Assembly: GCA_024400895.1 (NCBI GenBank)
Contig: JAKSMA010000035.1
Span: 1-13,398, forward strand
DNA from: Muribaculaceae bacterium
GTDB lineage: Bacteria; Bacteroidota; Bacteroidia; Bacteroidales; Muribaculaceae
Length of the DNA stretch: 13,398 nucleotides
Direction of reading: 5' to 3'
Below are positions 1-6,082 of the stretch, piece after piece. Position numbers and translations under genes: made by a program. How positions within the stretch are numbered: position 1 is the first letter of the stretch; every line of letters begins with the position of its first letter. The notes under the pieces are model-generated. The model did not search any database, was not told the origin of the DNA, and saw only the letters and a program-made list of their open reading frames with translations.

Positions 1-186
1 AGCCAAATCGCTTTGTTCACCTTCCGTATTAACCACCTTACTGAGCACTTAAAAGTTAACCGCAAGGACTTCGGTACCGAGCGTGCTTTGACCGCTTTGG
101 TAGGTAAACGCCGTCGTTTGCTAGATTACTTGAAGGCAACGAATATTGAGCGCTACCGTACCATCATTAAGGAACTGGGTGCGTAA
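1..186 (+). CDS. rpsO: 30S ribosomal protein S15, 3' part
   Basis: The 61 visible residues are the C-terminal two thirds of S15, which binds the 16S rRNA central domain and starts assembly of the 30S platform. The window begins inside the gene, at about residue 27 of the usual 89. Recognisable S15 stretches are [20 protein letters not shown] and [12 protein letters not shown]. The family normally finishes with LGLRR or LGLRK, whereas here the frame reads LGA and stops at 184-186. The last codons therefore look replaced by sequence that also belongs to the McrB-like gene on the other strand. It is the only + strand gene found. Identification is secure; the native 3' end is probably missing. 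Confidence 0.93.
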   Translation, partial: SQIALFTFRINHLTEHLKVNRKDFGTERALTALVGKRRRLLDYLKATNIERYRTIIKELGA

Positions 187-1308
187 CTCGTCATCTTCGG
201 TAAGCTCGCTTGTCAGCACGCGGTACCAATCGTCTTTGCTCTTTTTCAGTAGTGGGTCGGTCACAACAACCCCATCTTTATTTTTGCGGCTCTCTACCAC
301 GCTGAGATATTCTGCGAAATATTGCTCTACAGGGGCAAGATTCATTTCATCAAGACAAAGGAAGTAAGGAACACCCGGTTCTTCCCATGCTTTCGCAACG
401 AACTTCAAGAAATCTCCCGCAACAAACTTCTCACCATCAATACGACTTACATAGCCGATAAGTTCGCTTGAATCATGCCAGTTAGGTTTCACCTGCACCA
501 TCTCAAAATTCCTCGGCTTGTGGTCCTCGTATTCCTTGCTACCGACTTCCCAACAAGCACGAGCCAATTCACGAACAATGCGACTCTTACCAGTACCTGA
601 AATGCCAGCAAGCAACAAAAATGGCTTCGACTTAATCGCAGCAATATAACGACGATAATCAGAATTAGATTTCGCTTTTGTGATATATGTTTGTGTTTTT
701 TTTGATGAAAAAAAATCGAGAAAATAGAAATCACCTAGTTTCGAGATTGTAATATAATTCCGTCCATATCTTTCTATTGCTTCCTTTGTTATTACATCGC
801 CTGGTTTTACAGACAATCTATTTCGAAGATAAATACCGATTAAAGTATTATCATCTGGTGTCTGAAGAGCATGTCCGTTTACATTGTCTTTTTGAGCTCG
901 TGTAAACTTTATATTTTGGTTGTCATCCGTCCTAATAAAGAAATGAATTCCATTGTTTGGGAAAAAATTACTATTGTAAATTTGCTGTGGTAAGTCTAAA
1001 TACGCTTGATTTTTATTTCTTCCTGTTCTATTTCCCCAATTGATACCATATTTGACTTCACCTTTGTCGTCTAATAAAGGTATTGTGAATGATTCAAATT
1101 GTGAAGAAACAAGTTGTAAAAATTTTCCAAGGTTATCTCTGTCAAACTGTATTGATTGACAAAGAGCATTATCTGAATTGGAGTATGTGTCTAATTGAAA
1201 TAGTCCTCCATTTTCAGATTCAGATATAGCGAATGTTGCGTTAGTAGCTTCTTGAGCACGGATGTTCTTGTCAATCCTTGTGATTGTGTCAACATTAATT
1301 CTTGCCAT
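121..1308 (-). CDS. McrB-like AAA+ restriction protein with B3-like domain (LlaJI.R1 type), 3'-truncated
   Basis: This resembles the motor and DNA-recognition subunit of an McrBC/LlaJI-type restriction system. Residues about 105-200 match the B3-like domain seen in NgoFVII-type endonucleases and LlaJI.R1 (key stretches [32 protein letters not shown] and [10 protein letters not shown]). Residues 230-376 start an AAA+ GTPase domain with Walker A GISGTGKS (235-242) and Walker B FLCLDEMN (316-323). Sensor and arginine-finger parts, and any McrC-type nuclease partner, are absent. Only residues 1 to about 376 are native; the rest (about 377-395) is the antisense of rpsO, ending at a TAG inside it. 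The ATG at 1306-1308 lies 12 bases after the methyltransferase stop, so the two form an operon. The first half is clearly AT-richer than the housekeeping genes, suggesting transfer. Domain calls are from remembered family patterns. Confidence 0.8.
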   Translation of the reverse strand: MARINVDTITRIDKNIRAQEATNATFAISESENGGLFQLDTYSNSDNALCQSIQFDRDNLGKFLQLVSSQFESFTIPLLDDKGEVKYGINWGNRTGRNKNQAYLDLPQQIYNSNFFPNNGIHFFIRTDDNQNIKFTRAQKDNVNGHALQTPDDNTLIGIYLRNRLSVKPGDVITKEAIERYGRNYITISKLGDFYFLDFFSSKKTQTYITKAKSNSDYRRYIAAIKSKPFLLLAGISGTGKSRIVRELARACWEVGSKEYEDHKPRNFEMVQVKPNWHDSSELIGYVSRIDGEKFVAGDFLKFVAKAWEEPGVPYFLCLDEMNLAPVEQYFAEYLSVVESRKNKDGVVVTDPLLKKSKDDWYRVLTSELTEDDELRTQFLNDGTVALNIRCLQVI

Positions 1309-1320
1309 AGTAACGTTAGT

Positions 1321-2367
1321 TTAGAAATCAATATTGCTAGGTGTCGATTTGTACGGGTCTCCTGAAAATGTTTTTAAAATTGCCTCAAAAATAATTCTTG
1401 CGCCTTCGGGTGGAACAGCCATTCCAATTTGTTTTCTGACGGATTCTTTATTACCCTCAAAAACAAAATTGTCAGGGAAAGTTTGAAGCCTAGCTCTTTC
1501 CCTGTTTGTTAAAGCTCGGTTTTCGCTGTAATGATAAATATGAGTTCCGCCACCACCCGAACCTGTTACTGTATAAGCAGGTTTGGTTGGGTCGAGGCGT
1601 TTGTAAATTTGGCTGATTTTAGCTCCGCTTACGTTAAGTTTCAACTCTTCTGGCAAGTTAGCAGTCCACGCGTTTTCTCCAGGTTTTATATGTTTCAGTC
1701 GTTCTATTACTAACAGAGATTGTTTTGTCAGTTCATTATTAGCTGCATTTGAAGGAATGGGAGGGTTTTCAATCGCGTCCTTGCAAGTTCTTGTTTTATA
1801 TTCTTCGGGGCTGGGTATTTCAAATTTAAAAGGTAAATCTTTACGAATACCTACAATGATGACCCTATGACGGGCTTGAGGAACACCATATTCTTCAAAA
1901 TGATAGAGGTTGGGGTATATTCTGTAGCCTGCCTTTTTCATTTCTGAAAGAATAAGCGTAAAAGCTTTACCTTCATTTGCTGATTTTAATCCGCCAACAT
2001 TTTCGGCTAAAAACCATTTTGGTTTATAAATTTTCAATATTGAAACTCCGTAAGGAAATATAGGACCATAGGGCCCTGAAAGCCCTGTTTGCTCTCCCAC
2101 AACAGAGAAATCATTACATCGGTATCCAAAATCCAATGCATCAATTGCACCCAAATTTTTCAAATCTAATTCTCTAACATCACCGTATATAACGCTGTCA
2201 GGAGAATCTGGACAGATATTTCGTGCATATGTTTTACAAGTTTGGACATCAAAATCATTAGCCCATTGATGAACTATTTTAAACTTTTCATTTTGCGCAG
2301 TTATTGCACCCCAAGCCAGTCCTCCGGGGCCACAAAACAATTCTCCTAACCTGAATACTTCTTTCAC
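1321..2367 (-). CDS. DNA (cytosine-5-)-methyltransferase
   Basis: This is a C5-methyltransferase of 348 residues, a normal length, which would protect host sites from the adjacent restriction protein using S-adenosylmethionine. Motifs occur in standard order: motif I LGELFCGPGGLAWG (7-20), motif IV GYRCNDFS (81-88) with catalytic Cys84, motif VI ENVGG (122-126), motif VIII QARHR (164-168), a variable target-recognition region (about 190-270), motif IX NRERARLQTFP (288-298) and motif X GMAVPP (315-320). Motif IV has Arg83 where the family almost always has Pro. The proposed start is a GTG at 2365-2367; there is no ATG upstream in frame before the conserved block, and Met316 is far too late. 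The gene is AT-rich and followed by the McrB-like gene. Family assignment is firm; activity is uncertain because of Arg83. Confidence 0.9.
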   Translation of the reverse strand: MKEVFRLGELFCGPGGLAWGAITAQNEKFKIVHQWANDFDVQTCKTYARNICPDSPDSVIYGDVRELDLKNLGAIDALDFGYRCNDFSVVGEQTGLSGPYGPIFPYGVSILKIYKPKWFLAENVGGLKSANEGKAFTLILSEMKKAGYRIYPNLYHFEEYGVPQARHRVIIVGIRKDLPFKFEIPSPEEYKTRTCKDAIENPPIPSNAANNELTKQSLLVIERLKHIKPGENAWTANLPEELKLNVSGAKISQIYKRLDPTKPAYTVTGSGGGGTHIYHYSENRALTNRERARLQTFPDNFVFEGNKESVRKQIGMAVPPEGARIIFEAILKTFSGDPYKSTPSNIDF

Positions 2368-2370
2368 CTT

Positions 2371-2392
2371 CGCTTTTTTATTTTTAAAAGCG
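2371..2392. repeat. Short hairpin just upstream of the methyltransferase start
   Basis: CGCTTTT at 2371-2377 and AAAAGCG at 2386-2392 form a perfect 7-bp inverted repeat with an 8-base AT loop. It begins 4 bases upstream of the GTG start of the methyltransferase. It could be an operator or a weak leader hairpin; the sequence alone cannot decide. Confidence 0.4.
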
Positions 2393-2413
2393 TGGTGGCT
2401 AATGACACAAAAA

Positions 2414-2550
2414 CTGCGCAGGCTCTGGACAAGCCCTCTTAGAGTTTATGCAATAGCCATCCACGCTGTGATTAATAATTCAGTTCACAACGTGACAGCG
2501 ATGCATCAAACTTCTCTAAGAATTCATTCAGATTGTCCAGATCTGCGCAG
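2414..2550. repeat. 137-bp imperfect palindrome
   Basis: The arms 2414-2470 and 2486-2550 are inverted copies of each other around a 15-base spacer. Matching blocks, in order from the ends inward, are CTGCGCAG, CTGGACAA, TCTTAGA, GTTT, ATGCA, CACG and TGTG, separated by small insertions of 1 to 7 bases. The terminal CTGCGCAG is itself a perfect 8-bp palindrome. The - strand also reads as a 37-codon open stretch (2475-2585, stop TAA at 2472-2474) without a usual start codon, overlapping the right arm; its composition is protein-like but it may be chance. It could be a structured RNA, a fold-back mobile element or a gene remnant. Confidence 0.6.
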
Positions 2551-2609
2551 TAGAGGTCGACGTCTTGCTCTCTGTCTATTTCTCGCTATCTATAGGGGTA
2601 GCAACCTAC

Positions 2610-2696
2610 AAAAAAAGTGGGCAACGCATCATGTTCGCCATTGATTCGAGGTCCTGAGAAACCCTTGACTGTTGACGAACAGATACGATTGCCCAC
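2610..2696 (-). terminator. Terminator-like long hairpin followed by seven U
   Basis: Read on the - strand, GTGGGCAA (2689-2696) pairs with TTGCCCAC (2617-2624). The stem continues inward with CGTATC/GATGCG (one G-U pair) and TGTTCG/CGAACA, about 20 pairs with two single-base bulges. Seven T follow directly at 2616-2610. This has the form of a Rho-independent terminator, though its loop of some 38 bases is unusually long. It overlaps the end of the small ORF, whose stop codon lies in the 3' arm. Confidence 0.6.
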
Positions 2697-2872
2697 GTGA
2701 GAGTTTGTATGTATATACACCCGTAAAGCGTGCCGTGAGGACATAATTTGCCCTCTCTGACACACTACGGGGATTGTTACAATAACTCACCCGTGGCATC
2801 TTCTCTGCATTTGTCATTGACAATCAATTCAGGAGATTCTCAGGTTCCGAATCATCAATTGACAAAGCGTTG
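2622..2872. repeat. About 250-bp imperfect palindrome centred near 2746
   Basis: Several blocks are mirrored about one centre: CAACGC 2622-2627 with GCGTTG 2867-2872, GATTCG 2643-2648 with CGAATC 2848-2853, CCTGAGAA 2653-2660 with TTCTCAGG 2837-2844, CCACG 2693-2697 with CGTGG 2792-2796, TTGTA 2705-2709 with TACAA 2778-2782, and CCCGTA 2720-2725 with TACGGG 2766-2771. The coordinate sums stay within 5487-5497, so the blocks are collinear with only small indels. The long-range pairing competes with the local terminator-like hairpin at 2610-2696. Alignment was by eye. Confidence 0.5.
2629..2817 (-). CDS. Small hypothetical protein, 62 residues
   Basis: I do not recognise this protein. From ATG 2815-2817 it reads MTNAEKMPRVSYCNNPRSVS and ends SNQWRT; it is basic, rich in Tyr, Ser and Arg, without a signal peptide or membrane segment. 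Reasons to take it seriously: it lies between a Bacteroidetes -7 box (2975-2982) and a terminator-like hairpin, and its composition is protein-like. Reasons for doubt: it lies wholly inside an imperfect palindrome, has no clear ribosome site, and the same frame continues upstream across one TGA (2824-2826) to a better start at 2892, so it may be the back part of a broken 88-codon gene. Confidence 0.35.
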   Translation of the reverse strand: MTNAEKMPRVSYCNNPRSVSERANYVLTARFTGVYTYKLSRGQSYLFVNSQGFLRTSNQWRT

Positions 2873-2892
2873 ACGACGCCTTTTATGTTCAT
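2824..2892 (-). CDS. 22-residue mini-ORF in frame with the small downstream ORF
   Basis: ATG at 2890-2892 is preceded by GGAG with a 5-base gap, an unusually good ribosome site for this genome. It encodes MNIKGVVNALSIDDSEPENL followed by LN and TGA (2824-2826). The frame continues after the TGA into the 62-residue ORF. It may be a leader peptide, or the front of a gene interrupted by a single nonsense codon. The peptide is not recognised. Confidence 0.25.
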   Translation of the reverse strand: MNIKGVVNALSIDDSEPENLLN

Positions 2893-2939
2893 TTTTGCTC
2901 CATTAGTTTTACGCCATGATGAGCCTCAGGCGATGCAAA

Positions 2940-2960
2940 CGAGCGTCGGTCGACGGCTCG
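2940..2960 (-). repeat. 5' hairpin near the predicted transcript start
   Basis: CGAG-CGTCG at 2940-2948 pairs with CGACG-G-CTCG at 2951-2960, a 9-bp GC-rich stem with one bulged G and a 2-base loop. It lies just downstream, on the - strand, of the -7 box at 2975-2982, so it would form the first hairpin of that transcript. On the - strand it is followed by TTT. Confidence 0.4.
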
Positions 2961-2974
2961 CATATTGCACTTCA

Positions 2975-2982
2975 CAAAGTTA
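2975..2982 (-). promoter_or_regulatory. Bacteroidetes -7 promoter box
   Basis: On the - strand the sequence is TAACTTTG, a perfect match to the Bacteroidetes sigma-ABfr -7 consensus TAnnTTTG. A clear -33 TTTG at the usual spacing is not seen, only TTTC-like sequence. It would start a transcript near 2968 that runs through the mini-ORF and small ORF toward the restriction-modification genes. Confidence 0.4.
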
Positions 2983-2991
2983 ATAAAAAGA

Positions 2992-3029
2992 TTTTAGAAA
3001 TAAGAAATTTGACTTTTAGAAATAAGAAA
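2992..3029. repeat. 16-base direct repeat, two copies
   Basis: TTTTAGAAATAAGAAA occurs at 2992-3007 and again at 3014-3029, a period of 22 bases with a 6-base spacer. It borders the left end of the 8-bp tandem array and upstream of the -7 box. No function can be assigned. Confidence 0.6.
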
Positions 3030-3044
3030 AAAGCCGCCATGCCG

Positions 3045-3180
3045 AAGAGTCAAAATGACTAAAAGTCTAAGAGTCCAAGAGTCTAAATGTCTAAATGTCT
3101 AAGAGTCTAAAAGTCTAAGAGTCTATAAGTCTAAGAGTCTATAAGTCTAAGAGTCGAAATGTCTAAGAGTCGAAAAGTCG
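3045..3180. repeat. Tandem array of an 8-bp unit, 17 copies
   Basis: Seventeen consecutive octamers of consensus AAGAGTCT run without gaps. Variants alternate (AAATGTCT, AAAAGTCT, ATAAGTCT, AAGAGTCG), with the right end drifting to TCG. The period is not a multiple of 3 and no gene overlaps, so it is not a coding repeat. Such arrays change length by replication slippage. Confidence 0.9.
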
Positions 3181-3201
3181 AGAGCACAATATTGAAGGGT
3201 G

Positions 3202-3274
3202 GCTCGGTCCGAGCGTTCGACATTTAACACACTGACAACCATGTACATGTAAAATAAACGCTTGAGTCAAGCGT
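3202..3274. repeat. Pair of REP-like hairpins
   Basis: GCTCGGTCCGAGC at 3202-3214 is a perfect 6-bp stem around one base. ACGCTTGAGTCAAGCGT at 3258-3274 is a perfect 8-bp stem around one base and is followed by CCCTAC. Each is followed by a GT(T/C)C-type tail after the stem, and the pair is separated by 43 bases containing ATGTACAT. The arrangement resembles dispersed extragenic palindromes common in Bacteroidales, which is an inference from memory. Confidence 0.55.
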
Positions 3275-3348
3275 CCCTACAAAACATTGTACACATTCCC
3301 ATATTTTTTTGTTGCCGTAGGCTCTTTTTGTTGCAGAGCACTTTTTGT

Positions 3349-3479
3349 CACAGCCGTTTCCTGGCATGTCGGGCTACCCGACATTGTCTGTGGAGACGCA
3401 AATAGAGCCAAAGCTTGCTTTGGGTATAGTTGCATCTCTACAGGCAAGATGGGCTGAAAGCCATCAGGAAACGGCTGTG
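3349..3479. repeat. Cloverleaf-shaped inverted-repeat element downstream of queA
   Basis: A perfect 15-bp outer stem (3349-3363 with 3465-3479, CACAGCCGTTTCCTG) encloses three inner hairpins. The first is ATGTCGGG/CCCGACAT (3366-3373, 3377-3384). The second is a 14-bp stem beginning CTGTGGAGACGCAA (from 3389) with two imperfect pairs, capped by CCAAAGC/GCTTTGG. The third is GATGGGCT/AGCCATC near 3449-3464 with one bulge. The - strand reads through it as an open frame that also overlaps the end of queA, but that frame is low in credibility. It may be a MITE or structured 3' region of the queA transcript. Confidence 0.65.
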
Positions 3480-3536
3480 GTTTTTGATCTACATTTCCAC
3501 CGAATCGTTGTGAAGATGTAATAGGGAGCGGTGGTT

Positions 3537-4766
3537 TTATTTTAGGAAGAGGCAGGCGTCGCCGTAGCTGAGGAAGCGGAAATCGTGGTCGAGGGCGTAA
3601 TCGTAGAGTGCGCGCCAATTGTTTTCGCCCACAAATGCCGATACCAAGAGCAGCAGTGTGCTTTGTGGCTGATGGAAGTTGGTAATCATGCCACTGATGA
3701 TACGATATTGGAATCCTGGAGCAATCATCAGTTGGGTGCTACCCATATATGCGTCTGCATTGTGGCGGTCGAGGTAGTCGACGATGTTTTGCAATGCCTT
3801 CTTGGTGGTGATTTCGCAAGGTGTGCTATAGGGCATCCATTGCTTCACGGTGAGCATTTCCTCGTCGGCATCAGGGTTTTCCTCCAAAACTTGTCCCACA
3901 TAATACAGGCTTTCAAGGGTACGCACGCTTGTTGTACCCACTGCCACCACAGGACCGTCGGTGTTTATCAAGTCCATGAGCAAACTGCGCTGAACGGAAA
4001 TGAATTCGTGATGCATTTCGTGCTCACCGATGCTCTCGCTCTTCACTGGCTGGAATGTGCCGGCACCCACATGGAGCGTGAGTTCGCGGCGGGTGATGCC
4101 ACGCTTGTCGCACTCAGCAAGCACCTCATCGGTAAAATGCAAGCCTGCTGTAGGAGCTGCCACGCTGCCATCGATATGGCTATATACCGTTTGATAGTCG
4201 GCAGAATCGGAAGCCTCTGTTCCACGATTCAAATATGGAGGGATAGGAATTTCGCCAATGGCTTCAAGGATAGAAGCAAAAGTGACATCGCCATTCCAAG
4301 TAAACTCTATTTCAAAAGAATTGCCACGACGCTCGCCACGGTTGGCTTCCACGGTCACGGTCTTGCCCTCCACTTCCAGTTGTTGAGAAAGCGGACCTTG
4401 TTTCCAACGCTTGCTGTTGCCCACCAGGCAAAGCCAAGTGCACGACTGTGTGGTTTGGAATATGAGTTGGTAATCGGCAGGAGCCACTGGCTCGAGGCAG
4501 AAAATCTCGATTGTGGAACCTGTGGACTTGCGGAAACGCAAACGCGCATTAATCACGCGAGTGTTGTTGTAGACCAGCATCGCTTTTTCGGGCAGCAGAC
4601 CCGGCACATTGTAGAAATGGCCTTCACTGATTTCGCCACCCACATTGTAGTGCAGCAGTTTGCACTGCTCACGGTCGGCAAGTGGGTGTTTAGCAATTCG
4701 TTGGTCGGGTAATGGATAGTTATAGTCGCTAATGCGCAGATTGCGCACTTTGTCAATAGTGTTCAT
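3537..4766 (-). CDS. queA: S-adenosylmethionine:tRNA ribosyltransferase-isomerase
   Basis: QueA transfers and isomerises the ribosyl part of S-adenosylmethionine onto preQ1-modified tRNA to give epoxyqueuosine at the wobble position of GUN anticodons, in the cytoplasm. The 409 residues show the family signatures: SDYNYPLPDQRIAKHPLADR near the start (13-32), YNNTRVINARL (66-76), IPIPPYLNR (173-181), SVAAPTAGLHFT (201-212), LHVGAGTFQPV (231-241), GTTSVRTLE (277-285) and MITNFHQPQSTLLLLVSAFVG (360-380). It is longer than the E. coli protein but fits the ~400-residue Bacteroidetes form. ATG at 4764-4766 lies 17 bases after the DUF4919 stop, so it is probably the last gene of that run. The cloverleaf element follows its stop. 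Confidence 0.95.
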   Translation of the reverse strand: MNTIDKVRNLRISDYNYPLPDQRIAKHPLADREQCKLLHYNVGGEISEGHFYNVPGLLPEKAMLVYNNTRVINARLRFRKSTGSTIEIFCLEPVAPADYQLIFQTTQSCTWLCLVGNSKRWKQGPLSQQLEVEGKTVTVEANRGERRGNSFEIEFTWNGDVTFASILEAIGEIPIPPYLNRGTEASDSADYQTVYSHIDGSVAAPTAGLHFTDEVLAECDKRGITRRELTLHVGAGTFQPVKSESIGEHEMHHEFISVQRSLLMDLINTDGPVVAVGTTSVRTLESLYYVGQVLEENPDADEEMLTVKQWMPYSTPCEITTKKALQNIVDYLDRHNADAYMGSTQLMIAPGFQYRIISGMITNFHQPQSTLLLLVSAFVGENNWRALYDYALDHDFRFLSYGDACLFLK

Positions 4767-4783
4767 TCTCTGAATTCTTCGTA

Positions 4784-5482
4784 TTATTCGTAGCCTTTGC
4801 GGCGACCTTCCTCAAGCATTTTCTTCACATCGAAATAAAAGCCTTCAGCCTTGCTATCGTCGCGTTTCTCCACTTTCACATAGTCGATACCGTCTTCAAT
4901 TTCTTCATGGTCAATAGCTTTGAAACCAAGGAAATTCACGATATCATATTCATGCATAGGGCAAATCACCACCCACGGATGCTCCTTCGTGCCATCGCCA
5001 CTGGTCATAATGGCGTTGAGCAGCAAACGAATGTTTTTACGGAATATTTCATAACGCGTGTGTTTCTTTTTCGCCTTTAAGGCATAGGCAAAATACTCCA
5101 ATTGCTCGAAGTCGAACATATTGTCGTGCAGCGAGAGGTCGGCATAGTGTTCCAACGAGTCGCATTCCTCACGAGTAAGCTCCTTTTTATAGATATATTC
5201 CTCCACTTTATCGGCATAAATCGACTGGCGATAAGGGTTATAGTCTTCTTGGAAAATATAGCCGTAGTAAAGATTACGCATATCTTCGCGCTCAAAATTA
5301 TTGTAGCTAAACGAGATGTAGCTCTTCAGCAATTTTGGGTAATAGAAGCGTGACTCGGGATTGGAAGTGACACTCTTCACACGGTTGAAATCAACCGGAA
5401 TAAGTTCCTTCTTCTGCGCCGAGGCCTGGAGAGAGATTGCCATCAAGAGAATGGCCGATATTATAATTGAATGTAATTTCAT
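4784..5482 (-). CDS. Secreted DUF4919 family protein
   Basis: A 232-residue exported protein of unknown function. Residues 1-22 are a signal peptide (hydrophobic IIISAILLMAISL, cut after ASA, so AXA-type, not a lipobox). The mature part matches the DUF4919 pattern known from Bacteroidetes: DFNRVK near 31-36, YYPKLL (47-52), LYYGYIFQEDYNPY (71-84) and a later GDGTKEHPWVV (162-172). It ends in a charged helix. The open frame runs farther upstream to 5584, but the ATG at 5480-5482 is chosen because it starts the signal peptide and overlaps the stop of the preceding membrane-protein gene by 4 bases (ATGA), a sign of coupled translation. The DUF assignment is from memory. Confidence 0.8.
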   Translation of the reverse strand: MKLHSIIISAILLMAISLQASAQKKELIPVDFNRVKSVTSNPESRFYYPKLLKSYISFSYNNFEREDMRNLYYGYIFQEDYNPYRQSIYADKVEEYIYKKELTREECDSLEHYADLSLHDNMFDFEQLEYFAYALKAKKKHTRYEIFRKNIRLLLNAIMTSGDGTKEHPWVVICPMHEYDIVNFLGFKAIDHEEIEDGIDYVKVEKRDDSKAEGFYFDVKKMLEEGRRKGYE

Positions 5483-6009
5483 ACGCCTGAATAAAAAAAG
5501 CAAGTGCGAATATAAAACAATATTGATTCCGCGCTGATGCCGATGATGGCCACAGCCACTATCGCTGGCAGACAGCGGGCACAAAAGTACTGAATAAAGG
5601 TGGAACTGGCAAATTTAATCCATTTCCCGTGAGGAGTCCTGCTATAAGCCATCAAGCCAACTACAGCCCCCACAATCGTGCCGAGAAGCACATAATTAGG
5701 CCCCATCACTATGCCCAACAGCGCCCCCACCATCGAAGCAAGCCCGATGTAGAGGTTGCCAGTGTTGCGTCCGTCGGGTTCACCCTCTGGCTGATAACGG
5801 CGCAGTGCCACCACAATTGCCGTGGCCATTGCCCACATGGCAATTTTCCACACTGGCAATGTGGCCGGGTGGATATAGCCAGCCCAATAGAGTAGCATCA
5901 TTGCGCACCACGCAGGCACGGCTGCCACCCATAAAGGCTTAATAGTGAGCACGAATGCCACTATCAGCAAGATTGAAGCTATAATGAGCAATATAATTGA
6001 TAGAGTCAT
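5479..6009 (-). CDS. Small multi-spanning membrane protein, DUF456-like
   Basis: A 176-residue, very hydrophobic inner-membrane protein with about five or six predicted helices (roughly 4-24, 27-45, 52-70, 85-103, 106-122 and 143-168) and a short polar loop PEGEPDGRNTG (74-84). The glycine-spaced stretch GLASMVGALLGIVMG...GTIVGAVVGLMAY recalls DUF456 proteins, whose function is unknown; this is a tentative match. ATG at 6007-6009 is the only sensible start. It lies 73 bases after pgpH and overlaps the next gene by 4 bases. A 7-bp inverted repeat TTGTGCT/AGCACAA (6033-6039, 6066-6072) occupies the gap upstream. Confidence 0.65.
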   Translation of the reverse strand: MTLSIILLIIASILLIVAFVLTIKPLWVAAVPAWCAMMLLYWAGYIHPATLPVWKIAMWAMATAIVVALRRYQPEGEPDGRNTGNLYIGLASMVGALLGIVMGPNYVLLGTIVGAVVGLMAYSRTPHGKWIKFASSTFIQYFCARCLPAIVAVAIIGISAESILFYIRTCFFYSGV

Positions 6010-6082
6010 ATTCCTATGTAAATAACAAGTAATTGTGCTGATTATTGCCCGCGTTAAGCAAGTTTAGCACAAATGCAAAAAA

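Noticed and set aside
2414..2550. Integron attC site
   Set aside because: The length and imperfect arms fit, but the terminal CTGCGCAG lacks the GTTRRRY/RYYYAAC core boxes and there is no integrase nearby.
2610..2990. tmRNA, RNase P RNA or group II intron
   Set aside because: None of the conserved cores (tmRNA termini, RNase P conserved regions, intron domain V) is visible on either strand.
3045..3180. CRISPR array
   Set aside because: The unit is only 8 bp, with no spacers and no cas genes; it is a simple tandem repeat.
3277..3618. - strand open frame running through the cloverleaf and overlapping queA
   Set aside because: Its first third is the queA tail read in another frame, and the rest is the inverted-repeat element; the Pro/Arg-rich start is not protein-like.
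3585..4712. Long + strand open frame of 375 codons opposite queA
   Set aside because: It lies fully antisense to a clear QueA gene; its composition (rich in His, Cys) is typical of a shadow frame and no family pattern is seen.
5483..5584. N-terminal extension of the DUF4919 protein to 5584
   Set aside because: It would overlap the membrane-protein gene by about 100 bases and place a non-hydrophobic leader before a clear signal peptide; the start at 5482 gives an ATGA overlap.
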